Source of the DNA: BOG-908 sp963795825
GTDB lineage: Bacteria; Pseudomonadota; Alphaproteobacteria; Acetobacterales; Acetobacteraceae
Reading direction: 5' to 3'
Length of the DNA stretch: 64,000 nt
Assembly (NCBI GenBank): GCA_963795825.1
Contig: CAWCIW010000005.1
Location: forward strand, 248,001 to 312,000
Shown: positions 26,037 through 35,751 of the stretch, piece after piece
Layout: every line of letters begins with the position of its first letter
How positions within the stretch are numbered: the first letter of the stretch is position 1
Position numbers and translations under genes: made by a program
Notes under the pieces: model-generated
Told to the model about the DNA's origin: nothing
Seen by the model: only the letters and a program-made list of their open reading frames with translations
Databases searched by the model: none

Positions 26037-26591
26037 GTGACGATCAAGTCATCCTGCCGAATAACTTCTCCCGGAATTTGGTTCGGACTGGCAATGGCCT
26101 GGTTGCTGGACCCGCGCCCGGCGAGCGGCGCCACGTTGCCGACCGTGCAGGATCTGCAGATCGTCGGCCGGGTACTCGGTTTCCAGCAGGTGCCGGCCAC
26201 GGGCGTGGTGATCATGGCCGTCGTCTACGATCCGTCGAATGCCGCGTCGCGCAGCGAGGCCGAGGCGATCGCCAAACTGCTGCAGGGGGGGCTCCACGTC
26301 GGCGGCATCGAGCTCAGGGGCGTGCTGGTCGACCAGAACCACCTCCAGGCGCCGGGCGATTACGCGGCGGTTTTCGAGACCGGCAACGTCGACGACAAGT
26401 TGCTCGCAGCCATGCTGCATCTTCGCAAGCTGCCCTGCCTCACCACACATCTGGACGCGGTGGAGCACGGGTCATGCGCCGTGGCGATCTGCTCGGAGCC
26501 TGCGGTCGTCATCGTTGTCAACCGCACCAACGCCGAAGATGCCGGCGTGCATTTCGCGACGGCGTTCCGAATGATGGTGCGTGAGATATGA
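26037..26591 (+). CDS. YfiR-like (DUF4154-type) periplasmic protein
   Basis: A 184-aa exported protein with an N-terminal hydrophobic signal (WFGLAMAWLLDPRPASG) and a periplasmic domain ending AVVIVVNRTNAEDAGVHFAT followed by AFRMMVREI, which resembles the C-terminal block of YfiR/DUF4154 proteins. Four-codon overlap with the TonB receptor start and the downstream GGDEF/EAL gene argue strongly for a YfiR-type partner of a cyclic-di-GMP enzyme. The GTG at 26037 is the start. Family assignment is by pattern and context. Confidence 0.65.
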   Translation: MTIKSSCRITSPGIWFGLAMAWLLDPRPASGATLPTVQDLQIVGRVLGFQQVPATGVVIMAVVYDPSNAASRSEAEAIAKLLQGGLHVGGIELRGVLVDQNHLQAPGDYAAVFETGNVDDKLLAAMLHLRKLPCLTTHLDAVEHGSCAVAICSEPAVVIVVNRTNAEDAGVHFATAFRMMVREI

Positions 26592-28586
26592 GAGTTGCAC
26601 TCTGCCTGATGCTTCTGTGCACGGCAGCCTGGCGCCCGGCTTGCGCGCAGATGGTGGATTACGACGCGTTCGAGCAGATGTTCGGCGAACCGGTCACCAC
26701 ATCGGCCACCGGCAAGCCGCAACGCGTCAGCGACGTTCCGGCCGACATGGAGATCATCACCGCAAAGGCGATCGAGCAGTCCGGTGCCGACAACATACCC
26801 GACGTACTGCGTTCGGTGGCCGGCCTGGACGTGCGGCGATACGGCCAGGTCGATGCGGCGGTGGGCATACGCGGCAACAACACGGCGCTGAACCCGCGCG
26901 TGCTGGTGCTGCTGGACGGCCGCCAGGTATACGAGGACGATTACGGCTTCACCGTCTGGCCGCTGATACCGGTGGCGATGGATGCGATACGGCAGATCGA
27001 GATCATCAAGGGGCCCAGTGCCGCGCTGTATGGTTTCAATGCGGTCTCCGGCGTGATCAACATCATCACGTTCGACCCGCTGCGCAACGCGATCAACGCG
27101 GCGCGCGTGCAGGTCGGCACGCAAAGCCAGACGTCGGGCGATTTCGTGACCACGTGGCAGATACCCAACCAGCTGGGCGTGCGCCTGTCCGGCTCGGGAT
27201 TCCGTGCGACGGAATTCACCGGTAGCGAGGGTGTGACGATCGCCGCGCGCATGCAGCCGCATGTGGGCACGCTGGCACTCGACAGCCGGGCGCAGGTCGC
27301 TTCCAACATAGAATGGGATCTGAGCGGCTCCTACGGCAGTCTGGAGACCGGCTATTTCGTCGATCTGGGAACATTCTCGCCGATAGAAGACCGCGCGAAC
27401 AGCCTGCGCAGCCTGCTGTCCGTGGACACGAAAATGGGCGTGATCCAGCTCGACACATATCGCAACGAAAACATCGGAAGTTTCGGGCCGTTCGGCGATA
27501 CGGTGGCCTTTCGCGAGAACGTCATCGTCGCGAAGTTGAGCGATCTCCTCAAATTCGGCTCCGCGCACACGGTCAGGCTCGGTGCCGAGTTCCGCGACAA
27601 CGAGATCGCCAATCCCGAATCGTTCAACGGCAGACTTGCCGACAGAATATTCGGCGCCTCGGTCATGTGGGACTGGCAGATCATGCCGGCTCTGTCCTGG
27701 ACCAATGCGCTGCGTATCGACGATCTGTTCCTCAGCCATGAGGGGAAGCAGTTCGAGATCCCGACCGTGGGAGCGTTGTACCGCGACGTCAATCTTGTAG
27801 AGCCGAGCTTCAACAGCGGCATCGTCTACAAACCGACACCGCTCGATACGATCCGCCTCACCGCCGCCCGTGCGATCCAGCTTCCCAGCCTGCTGGATTT
27901 CGGCGTCGGACAGAGCTTCGACAACCATGTGGTGGTCCTGGCGGGCAATCCCGGCCTGGCCCCCTCGGTGGTCACCAACTACGAGATGGATTACGACCGG
28001 TTACTGGCCGGGCAGGGCGCGATATTGCGGCTCGCCGCCTACCTCCAACAAAGCAACCTGACGATCGGCTCGCCGTTCGGTTCGGGAACGCGTATTACCA
28101 ACACCGGAAATCTGCTGCTCGGCGCGCGCAATTTTGGCGGCAGTCGCGAGGCCGGTGGTGAGATCGGACTGCGCAACGCGCCTGGCGCATCCTGGCGCTG
28201 GCAGGTGAGTTACGCGCTGGCGGCCGTCCACGATGAGTCTTCGGAGCAAGTCCTGCGAACCACCGCTTCGATCAGCTACCAGCGCCAGACGCCGACCAGC
28301 TCGGTGGTCGCCAGCCTGGGCAAAAGCTGGCGGCAGTTCGACGCCGATCTGCAAGCGAAGTGGCAGTCCCATTTCGATGATTTCTCGTTCTCGACGGCCA
28401 CCCTGTCGCAGCAGCCGGTAACGGTGGCGAATTATGTCACGATCAGCGGCCGGATCGGCTACCGCTTGAACAAGCACCTGACGCTGTCCCTTGTCGCCGA
28501 ACAACTCAACCAGCAGCGCCTCATGGAGTTCCGCCGGATTACAGGTAGACCGGCGCGTGCTGGCCGGCATCAAGGCCGGTTTCTGA
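26588..28586 (+). CDS. TonB-dependent receptor, frameshift near its C-terminus
   Basis: Outer-membrane beta-barrel receptor, about 665 aa after correction. It has a Sec signal ending RPACA, a plug domain (ITAKAIEQSGADNIPDVLRS, VLVLLDGRQVYED, IEIIKGPSAALYGFNAVSGV, NIIT) and a 22-strand barrel. The uncorrected frame runs to 28630 with a nonsense Arg-rich tail. Removing one C near 28532 restores LMEFAGLQVDRRVLAGIKAGF and a stop at 28584-28586, giving the expected terminal Phe. It overlaps the YfiR-like gene by ATGA. The substrate is unknown; short plug and absent STN domain point to a non-transcriptional role. Confidence 0.85.
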
Positions 28587-28626
28587 TGCTGCGCGGACCA
28601 CGCAGCGCGCAGGACGGGGCGGGACG

Positions 28627-31086
28627 ATGAACCACCTGCTCGCCAGTCTCATGCGCGACGAGCATCCCGGTGTGCTGTTCACCGTTCTGGTGATCGCACT
28701 GCTCAACAATCTGCTCGCCGCGCAGATCCTGCGTATCCGGGCTGCGACGCGCGCGCGCAATTTCGCCATCGTGTCGGTCTTCGGCGTGGTGTTCGCGTCG
28801 ATGTCCTGGTTCGCCTTCCGGGCAGCGCTTTCCGGGAAATACCCTAATCTCAACGTCGCCGTGCCGCTTTCTGCAACCCTGACGGCAATTCTGCTGTCCT
28901 TGCTCACGGCGATGATTGTCGGCGCGCTGCAGCGCCACGCAAGGCGGTCGGCGCGCAACGCGATGTTCGGCGGCTCGCTGCTGGCCAGCGGCGTGTCGAC
29001 CATGATCTTCACCGGCATGGCGGCCGTCGTGCGGCCGTTCGCGCTGGCCTACGATCTGTCGGCCGTCCTGACCACGCTGGCGATCGGCTCCACGCTGTTC
29101 GGCTTCGCATTGTGGGAGTCCGGCAACCCGCGCCTGCGCCGCCCCTGGCTCGTCGGCTCGGCTCTGGCGACGCTCGCCATGTTCGTGCTCGTCGTCGGTT
29201 CGCTGGCCTCGATATTGCCGTTCGGCGGATGGATGACAGCGGTCAGCGCACCCGACGATCTGGCTTCGTCGCCGATCGTCATCATCGTGGCCGCCGAGGC
29301 CGTCTCCGTGCTGGCCTTCAGCCTGTTCGGCTCCCTTGTGGACCAGCGCAACGCCGCCAGGGAACAGCGCGAGGTCGACCGCTTCCGCCAGCTCGCCGAC
29401 TGCACGCTCGAAGGCATCGTCATCCACCGGGACGGGCGGGTGCTCGACTGCAACGCCAGCCTTTCCCGGCTGCTCGGCATCGACATCGACATCATCCGCC
29501 GCGCCGGCATGGACCGTTTCGTCGCCGCCGATACCGACCAGCATCTGTGGAGCAGCGACGCCGGCCTGGTAGGGGAGGCAGAGATCGTGGCAGCGGACGG
29601 CACTCGCATACCCGTCGAGATCGTCACCCGCGCCATCCTGCATGGCGGCCGGCCAGCCTGTGCAACCGCCTTGCGTGACGTGCGCGAGCGCCGCGCCTCG
29701 GAGGAGAAGATACGCTTCCTGGCGCATCATGACGTGCTCACCGCCTTGCCGAACCGGGCGCGCCTGCAGGAGCGCCTCGACCTGGCACTGCGTATGGCCG
29801 GCAAGACGGGCGAATCCGTCGCCGTGATGTGCCTCGACCTGGACGGTTTCAAGCTGGTCAACGATACGCTCGGCCACGCAGCGGGCGACGAGCTGCTCCG
29901 CCGGGTGGCCGGCCGCATACGCGACAATCTGCGCGACAGCGACTTCGTGGCCCGTATCGGCGGCGACGAGTTCGTCATTTTGCAGACGGCGGTCGCCCAG
30001 CCCGCCCAGTCGGAAGCCCTGGCGCGACGGATCGGCGAGTTGATTTCCGAAGAGTTCCTGATCGAGGGCCAGCAGGTCAATGTCGGCACGAGCATCGGCA
30101 TCGCGATCTGCCCGCAGGATGGCGTGGCCGCGACGGAGCTGCTCAAGAAAGCCGACATCGCGCTCTATCATGTCAAGAAGAACGGACGCGGCTGGTTCTG
30201 CCGGTTCGAGGACGGCATGGACCTCGCCATACGCGAGCGCCGTAGCCTGGAGCACGATCTGCGCATGGCGCTGCAGAACAGGGAGCTGACGATCGAATTC
30301 CAGCCGCTGTTCGACCGCGATTGCACGATCGCATCGTTCGAAGCCCTCGTACGCTGGGTGCATCCGGTGCTTGGGCAGATGTCGCCGGCGCAGTTCATCC
30401 CGCTTGCCGAGGAATGCGGCCTGATCGTGAGCCTTGGCGAATGGGTGTTGCGGTCCGCCTGTGCGGCCGCCGCCAGCTGGGACAGCGCGTGCCGCATCGC
30501 GGTCAATCTCTCCCCGGCGCAATTCGTCCGTGGGGACCTTCCGCAGACCGTGCGGTCCGTGCTCGAGGAGACCGGCCTGGCGCCGGGGCGCCTCGAGCTC
30601 GAGGTGACCGAGGGCGTGATGATCGAGAGCACCGAGGCGGCCTTCAACATGCTCAGCCAGTTGCGCAGCTTCGGCGTGCGGCTGGTGCTCGACGATTTCG
30701 GAACCGGATATTCGAGCCTTTCGTATCTCCACCGCTTCCCGTTCGACAAGCTGAAGATCGATCGTTCGTTCGTCCAGGCCCTCGAAACCGACGCGAACGC
30801 GCGTGCCATCGTCAGCGCCATTATCTCGATGAGCCGCAGCCTCAACCTGGCCGTGACGGCGGAGGGCGTGGAGACAGCCGAGCAGCTTGCCTATCTGTGC
30901 GCGCAGGGATGCGACGAGTTGCAGGGCTACCTGCTCGGGCGCCCGATGCTCTCAGGCGACGTGCGCGCCTACATCGCCTCCGTCTTCCGGCTCAAAGAGA
31001 CAACCGCGCCGGTGCGCGATGCCGATACCGAAGAGCGGCAGCATCACTACCGGCGCGAGGCGATGCTGGCTGTGGCCGCCTGCTGA
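28627..31086 (+). CDS. MHYT-like / PAS / GGDEF / EAL cyclic-di-GMP enzyme
   Basis: An 819-aa bifunctional cyclic-di-GMP protein. Residues 1-240 form about seven membrane helices like an MHYT sensor. A PAS domain follows (about 260-360), then GGDEF with the intact ARIGGDEFVIL active site and an RDSD inhibitory site five residues before it, then EAL with FEALVRW, LDDFGTGYSSL, KIDRSF, AEGVET and QGYLLGRP all intact. The usual MHYT motif is degenerate (MIFTG). Third gene of the YfiR-like/TonB operon, so likely the signalling output. Both enzyme activities could be present. Confidence 0.88.
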   Translation: MNHLLASLMRDEHPGVLFTVLVIALLNNLLAAQILRIRAATRARNFAIVSVFGVVFASMSWFAFRAALSGKYPNLNVAVPLSATLTAILLSLLTAMIVGALQRHARRSARNAMFGGSLLASGVSTMIFTGMAAVVRPFALAYDLSAVLTTLAIGSTLFGFALWESGNPRLRRPWLVGSALATLAMFVLVVGSLASILPFGGWMTAVSAPDDLASSPIVIIVAAEAVSVLAFSLFGSLVDQRNAAREQREVDRFRQLADCTLEGIVIHRDGRVLDCNASLSRLLGIDIDIIRRAGMDRFVAADTDQHLWSSDAGLVGEAEIVAADGTRIPVEIVTRAILHGGRPACATALRDVRERRASEEKIRFLAHHDVLTALPNRARLQERLDLALRMAGKTGESVAVMCLDLDGFKLVNDTLGHAAGDELLRRVAGRIRDNLRDSDFVARIGGDEFVILQTAVAQPAQSEALARRIGELISEEFLIEGQQVNVGTSIGIAICPQDGVAATELLKKADIALYHVKKNGRGWFCRFEDGMDLAIRERRSLEHDLRMALQNRELTIEFQPLFDRDCTIASFEALVRWVHPVLGQMSPAQFIPLAEECGLIVSLGEWVLRSACAAAASWDSACRIAVNLSPAQFVRGDLPQTVRSVLEETGLAPGRLELEVTEGVMIESTEAAFNMLSQLRSFGVRLVLDDFGTGYSSLSYLHRFPFDKLKIDRSFVQALETDANARAIVSAIISMSRSLNLAVTAEGVETAEQLAYLCAQGCDELQGYLLGRPMLSGDVRAYIASVFRLKETTAPVRDADTEERQHHYRREAMLAVAAC

Positions 31087-31098
31087 CGCGGCCCACCC

Positions 31099-31938
31099 TC
31101 ACGCGCCCACCCAGGCCACGATTGCGCGGCCGACCTCGCGCAGCACCGCCTCCTGCTGCGCCATCTCCATATCCGCCTGGTAGTAAGCGGCAACCACCAG
31201 CGGCGCCCGGCCGGGCGGGCGCACGAGCGCGAAATCGTTGCACACGCCATCCGTCGTCCCAGTGCGGTCCGCGCTCCGCCAGCCTGGCGGAAACGCCGCC
31301 CGCAGCCGCGTCCTGCCCGGGACATTGCCTTCCATCCAGTGCTCCAGCAGATCGCGCGACGCCGGCGCCAACACCTTGCCGAGCAGGAGCATGCGGGCAT
31401 CGCCGGCGATGGCGCGCGGTGTCGTGGTGTCCTTCGTGCCGGACCAGCCGCCGATGAGTTCGTAGCGGTCGATGCGGGTCGTGGTGTCGCCGAGCGTGCG
31501 GAGAAAACCGGTGAGCGCGGGCGGTCCGCCGACATGGGCGAGCAACAGGTTCGCCGCGGTGTTGTCGCTGACCTCGAGGATCGCCTGGCAGGCCACGCCG
31601 ATCGGGATCGCGCCGGCGGCTGCGTGCGCCTGGGTGACCGGGGAGTGGGGCAGCAGGTCCTTCGCCGCAAAAGGCAGCGTGTCGGCGGCGGCATCCTGGC
31701 CGGCGTCGATACGCGCGAGCACCATCGCGGCGAGCGGTCCCTTGAAGGTGCTGGCGAGCAGGAAGCGCTCGTCGGCGCGGTGGCCGAGGGTGGCGCCGGT
31801 GCCGGTATCGCGTGCGAACACGCCCAGGCGGCCGCCATGCGCCTGCTCGATGGCGCCGATCGGGTCAGCGGGGGCGGCGGCCAGCAGCGCCGGCGTTGCG
31901 GCGAGAAGGGTACGGCGGGTCAGCAGCATGTGTCGCAT
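31099..31938 (-). CDS. Class A beta-lactamase with RTG motif
   Basis: Serine beta-lactamase, 279 aa, exported. Active-site elements: STFK (S63-K66), SDN (S124-N126), R158 and E160 in DRYELIGG (general-base Glu of the omega loop), then DTTTP, and RTG (R225-G227) in place of the usual KTG. The RTG/RSG variant is typical of CARB/PSE carbenicillin-hydrolysing enzymes. The signal carries RRTLLAA after a threonine, which suits Tat export. AGGA lies 8 bases before the ATG at 31938. Hydrolytic spectrum cannot be told from sequence. Confidence 0.87.
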   Translation of the reverse strand: MRHMLLTRRTLLAATPALLAAAPADPIGAIEQAHGGRLGVFARDTGTGATLGHRADERFLLASTFKGPLAAMVLARIDAGQDAAADTLPFAAKDLLPHSPVTQAHAAAGAIPIGVACQAILEVSDNTAANLLLAHVGGPPALTGFLRTLGDTTTRIDRYELIGGWSGTKDTTTPRAIAGDARMLLLGKVLAPASRDLLEHWMEGNVPGRTRLRAAFPPGWRSADRTGTTDGVCNDFALVRPPGRAPLVVAAYYQADMEMAQQEAVLREVGRAIVAWVGA

Positions 31939-31993
31939 CGGCTTTCCTCGAGGAGTGGCGAAAGGGGGCCGCCGCGGTAGCACGCGCGCGCGC

Positions 31994-33347
31994 TCAAGCG
32001 AACACCAGCATCGCCGTGCCGAACACCACCAGCGACACCAAGAAACTGATCACGCTGAACCCCAGCACGCGACGCACGCCGATACCCGCGATCGCCAGCA
32101 AAGGCAGCGCCCAGAACGGCTGGATCATGTTGGCGACGCACTCGCCATACGCGACGGACATCGCGGCGAGCCCCTGCGGCACATGCAATGCTGCGGCCGC
32201 CGGCACGATGAACGGCCCCTGCACCGCCCAGTGCCCGCCACCGCTCGGCACGAACAGGTTGATGATGATCGACGAGATGAAGCCCCAGAACGGCAGCGTG
32301 TGCGCCGTCGAAACGTGGACGAACACCGTGGCGATCACGCCGGCCAGCCCGGTCGTCGTCATGATGCCCATGATGCCGCCGTAGAACGGATACTGCAGCA
32401 GCAGGGGTCCCGTCACCCGCGCGGCTTTCTGCATCGCCGCGGCATAGGCGATCGGCCGGCCGTGCAATGCCAGGCCGGCGCCGAGGAAGATCAGGATGAG
32501 CATGTTGATATCGAGGTGGAACGTACCCTGCATGAGCGCGCGCACGATATAGGCAGCGATCGCGGCCACGATCGCCGCGTTCAGCAGCCAGGCGCGGTCG
32601 AGCGCGCCGGCCAGCCCGCCGGCATGGCCCAGCGTCGGGATTTCGGCATCCTCGGCATCGAGCCGTGCGGTGTCGGCGGCGACGATATCGGCCTCCGCCG
32701 GGCCGGATTGGGCGAAGATCACGGGCAGCACGAGGATGATCAGCAGCGTGGGGAGGATGTTGAACCACGGCAGCAGGCTGTCCGACAAAGGCACGATCTG
32801 CCTGGTGAGCTTCTGGGTGATGTTCAGCGCGCTGCCCGGCGTGGCCTCTGCCAGCGCGATCGAGCTGGAGAGCCCGGGCGGGAACATCAGGAAACCCGCA
32901 TAGGCCGCGGCCATCAGCCAGGCGAAATCGATCCGTATGCGCTCGCGCGACCTGGCGCGCGAACAGGGCGGACACCACCAGGCCGAACCCCCAGTTCAGC
33001 AGGTTGGCGCCCATCGACACCAGCATGGTGAACATCACCGCCTGTCGCGCCGTGCTTGGCAGCAACGCGGCGCGCGCCAGTAGCCAGCCTACCGGGCGCG
33101 ACGTGCTCAGCGCGTATCCTGTCACCAGGATGAGCACCATCTGAAAGGCGAACGGGAATATCTGGAAGATGCCGTTATACCAGGCGGTCAGGATCTCGCC
33201 GGTTGCGGCATGCGGGGCCAGGAAAAACGCCAGGGTGGCGGTTAGCAAGGTCAGCAATATCGCGAATACGAACGGGTCCGGCAGCAGGCGCTCGAACAGA
33301 TAGACGAACAGGTTGGTGATTTTGCCGAACTGGGATTGGCCGGCCAT
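31994..33347 (-). CDS. atoE: AtoE-like short-chain fatty acid transporter, one apparent frameshift
   Basis: Inner-membrane transporter of about 450 aa with 10-12 hydrophobic segments. It begins FGKITNLFVYLFERLLPDPF, a family-typical N-terminus, and has AWYNGIFQIFPFAFQMVLIL and the conserved NLFVPSGGGHWAVQGPFI block. Near 32945 the frame shifts by one base between ARQVAR and IRIDFAWLMAAAYAG; the two halves are otherwise continuous. GGAG lies about 8 bases before the ATG. Homologues take up butyrate and acetoacetate. A lone transporter, with no ato enzymes next to it. Confidence 0.82.
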
Positions 33348-33372
33348 TTTGTGGGCTCCGGAAAAAGGCAGG

Positions 33373-33420
33373 AAGGAAGGCCTTCTTTTTTGAAAAAAAG
33401 AAGCAAAAAACTTTTAACTC
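33373..33420 (-). repeat. Solo palindromic arm (GAAGC type)
   Basis: AAGGAAGGCCTTC, T/A hairpin, GAAGCAAAAAACTTTTAACTCC in the divergent gap between atoE and lpxR. The remaining 140 bp before lpxR carry nothing recognisable. Confidence 0.8.
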
Positions 33421-33560
33421 CCGGATGCACGGGCGATTGTTCCGCCTGTCCTGGCTTGCGTGCTGGCACGCGAGGGGCGGGGCCGTTTGGGCGAAAGAAG
33501 CTCTTTCTTCCTGCCGCCGCCGGGCTTAAACCGCCGGGCAACACTCTACTGGATACACGC

Positions 33561-34553
33561 ATGCCCGTTCGGACCTGGTGCCTCACCCTGACGTCGCTGC
33601 TCGCCGCCACCGGCACTGCCCTGGCCGCTCCGCCGCTCGATCAGGACAGCATCTATACCATCCAGGTCGAGAACGACGCCGTCTCCACCCTGAAAGGCAC
33701 GTCCGACCAGTATTACACCAGCGGCCTCCGCCTGGGCTGGACCAGCGGGCAGGACGCGGTCGGCCCCGCCGCTTCACTCGGCCGCAACATCTGGGGCGAC
33801 GGCACCACCCGACTCGCGCTGGAGATCAGCCAGAGCATCTTCACACCGCGCGACACCCAGGCGCGGCCGGCCCCCACCGACGACCATCCCTATGCCGGCG
33901 TGCTGATTGCCACCGCCGGCCTGGTGCACGACACCGCCCTCACGCGCGACCTGGTGAGCCTCAGCCTCGGCGTGGTAGGCCCCGCGGCGCTGGGCGAGGA
34001 AGTGCAGAACGGCTTCCACAGCATCATCGGCGACACCCAGAACCGCGGCTGGCACAACCAGCTGCAGGACCAGCCGGCCTTCCAGCTTCTCGGCCAGCGC
34101 ACCTGCCGCATGCCGGTGGCGCAGTTCGGCCCGTTCGAGACCGACGCGTTGCCCTCGGCCACCGTCGGCATCGGCGACATACGCGACTACGTGCAGGTCG
34201 GCGGTGTGCTGCGCTTCGGCCAGGGCCTGCAGAGCGATTTCGGCACGGCGCGCATCGAGCCCGGCCTGAACGGCTGGGACGCCTACACCAACGTGCGGCC
34301 GTTCGCCTGGTACGCGTTCGCCGGCGCCGACGGCCAGGCGGTGGGCTACGACGTGACGCTGGACGGCAGCACCTTCCGCAGCAACTCGCGCGACGTGCAT
34401 CACGTGTGGGATGTGGGCGAGTTCGAGGGCGGGCGGCGATGCATGTATTACGGGGTGCGGCTGACCTACACGCAGACCTGGCAGAGGCCGGAGTTCAAGC
34501 ATGAGAAGGCGTTGTTCAATTTCGGGTCCTTGGCGCTTTCGGCTAAGTTTTAG
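33561..34553 (+). CDS. lpxR: Lipid A 3'-O-deacylase, LpxR family
   Basis: Outer-membrane enzyme that removes the 3'-acyloxyacyl group of lipid A. 330 aa: a Sec signal (about 1-22), then YTIQVENDAV with the catalytic-region Asn38-Asp39, DQYYTSGLRLGWTSG, the DDHPYAGVL strand, GEEVQNGFHSIIGDT with a candidate catalytic His153, and GVRLTYTQTW near the C-terminal strand. Length and motif order match the family (DUF2219). It would remodel the LPS surface. The start ATG has only a weak upstream box. Confidence 0.85.
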   Translation: MPVRTWCLTLTSLLAATGTALAAPPLDQDSIYTIQVENDAVSTLKGTSDQYYTSGLRLGWTSGQDAVGPAASLGRNIWGDGTTRLALEISQSIFTPRDTQARPAPTDDHPYAGVLIATAGLVHDTALTRDLVSLSLGVVGPAALGEEVQNGFHSIIGDTQNRGWHNQLQDQPAFQLLGQRTCRMPVAQFGPFETDALPSATVGIGDIRDYVQVGGVLRFGQGLQSDFGTARIEPGLNGWDAYTNVRPFAWYAFAGADGQAVGYDVTLDGSTFRSNSRDVHHVWDVGEFEGGRRCMYYGVRLTYTQTWQRPEFKHEKALFNFGSLALSAKF

Positions 34554-34556
34554 GCA

Positions 34557-34731
34557 AGGCAAGCAGTCCTTTTTTGAAAAAAGGACCAAAAAACTTTTGC
34601 TTCCCCGGTGGAACAGGCGGGTCGCCTAACCCTGTGTGTGCAGGTGCGCTTGCACAAAATGAGTTGAGCCGCGGGGCAGGCGAGGGAGCAAAAGTTTTTT
34701 GGTCCTTTTTTCAAAAAAGGACTGCTTGCCT
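34557..34731. repeat. Composite palindromic element, arms 34557-34604 and 34685-34731
   Basis: Two inverted GGTCC-type arms around an 80-bp core containing TGTGTGCAGGTGCGCTTGCA and GAGTTGAGCC, closing GGGGCAGGCG. It lies between lpxR and mltB. Confidence 0.85.
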
Positions 34732-34787
34732 TGGCTTAACAATTGGCAACTGGCAGCCAGCCGCACCGGTGTGCAATCTAAGGCCCC

Positions 34788-35751
34788 ATGCTGTCCCGCC
34801 GAGTCCTCCTGTCTGCACCCCTGTTAGCCGTCCCGCGGCTCCCTGGGGTAAGGCGAGGGCGGTTTCGACCAGTTCGTAGCCTCCGTACGCAGCGAAGCGA
34901 TGGCCGCCGGCGTGCGCGGCACGGTCTGGACGCCGCGTTCGAAGGCGTGGTGCCGAACCCCAAGGTGCTCGAGCTGGACCACCACCAGCCGGAATTCAGC
35001 CTGACCTGGCCGCAATACCGCGACAGGGTGTTGCCGCGAAACGGCTGCGCCACCGCGCGCGCCGTCTATGCCCGCGAAGCCGCCACGCTGGCGGCGGTGA
35101 CGCGGCGCCTACCGCTGCGACCCGCGCATCGTGATGGGCATCTGGGGCCTGGAATCCAATTTCGGCGAGCGCACCGGCACCTACCGCATCGTCGAAGCGC
35201 TCGCCACGCTGGCCTATGAGGGCCGCCGCCGCGAGTATTTCCGCAGGAGCTGATCAACGCTCTGCGCATCCTCGAAGCCGGGGATGTATCGCCGCACGCG
35301 ATGACGGGGAGCTGGGCAGGTGCCATGGGCCAGCCGCAATTCATGCCGAGCTCGTATCTGCGAATACGCGGTGGATGCCGACGGCGACGGCAAGCGCGAC
35401 ATCTGGAACGACCGCACCGACGTGTTCGGCTCGGTGGCCAACTACTTCGTCAAATGCGGCTGGCGCTGGGGCGAGCCTTGGGGCCAGCCGGTGCGCGTGC
35501 CGCCCTCGCTCACGCCGGGCGATACCGGGCGTGGAGCGCCAGCGCACCCTGGGCGAATGGCAGCGGCTCGGCGTCACGCGCACCGACGGTGCTGCGTTCT
35601 CCCGCGCGGATGTGCGCGGCGCGGTATTGCTGCCGGACGGGGCGGGTGGCGACGCCTTCATGGTTTACCACAATTTCAGCGTGATCCGTCGCTACAACTC
35701 GCCGATTTCTACGCGCTGGGCGTGGGCCTGCTGGCCAACGCGGTGGCGTGA
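34788..35751 (+). pseudogene. mltB: Lytic murein transglycosylase (MltB-like) with about seven apparent frameshifts
   Basis: Membrane-associated lytic transglycosylase that cleaves peptidoglycan glycan strands. The protein can be rebuilt across frames: FDQFVASVRSEAMAAGVRG, AAFEGVVPNPKVLELDHHQP, IVMGIWGLESNFGERTGTYR (catalytic Glu in the ESNFG motif), AMGQPQFMPSSYLR, YAVDADGDGKRDIWND and YNSADFYALGVGLLANAVA. Breaks fall near 34851, 34930, 35110, 35248, 35362, 35530 and 35704, both +1 and -1. Coding content between breaks is intact, with no in-frame stops. It overlaps rlpA by TGATG. Real inactivation or sequencing error. Confidence 0.75.

Noticed and set aside
28587..28630. Native C-terminal tail of the TonB receptor in the uncorrected frame
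   Set aside because: The tail is Arg/Gly-rich and lacks the terminal aromatic strand; one-base correction near 28532 gives a family-like end in Phe.
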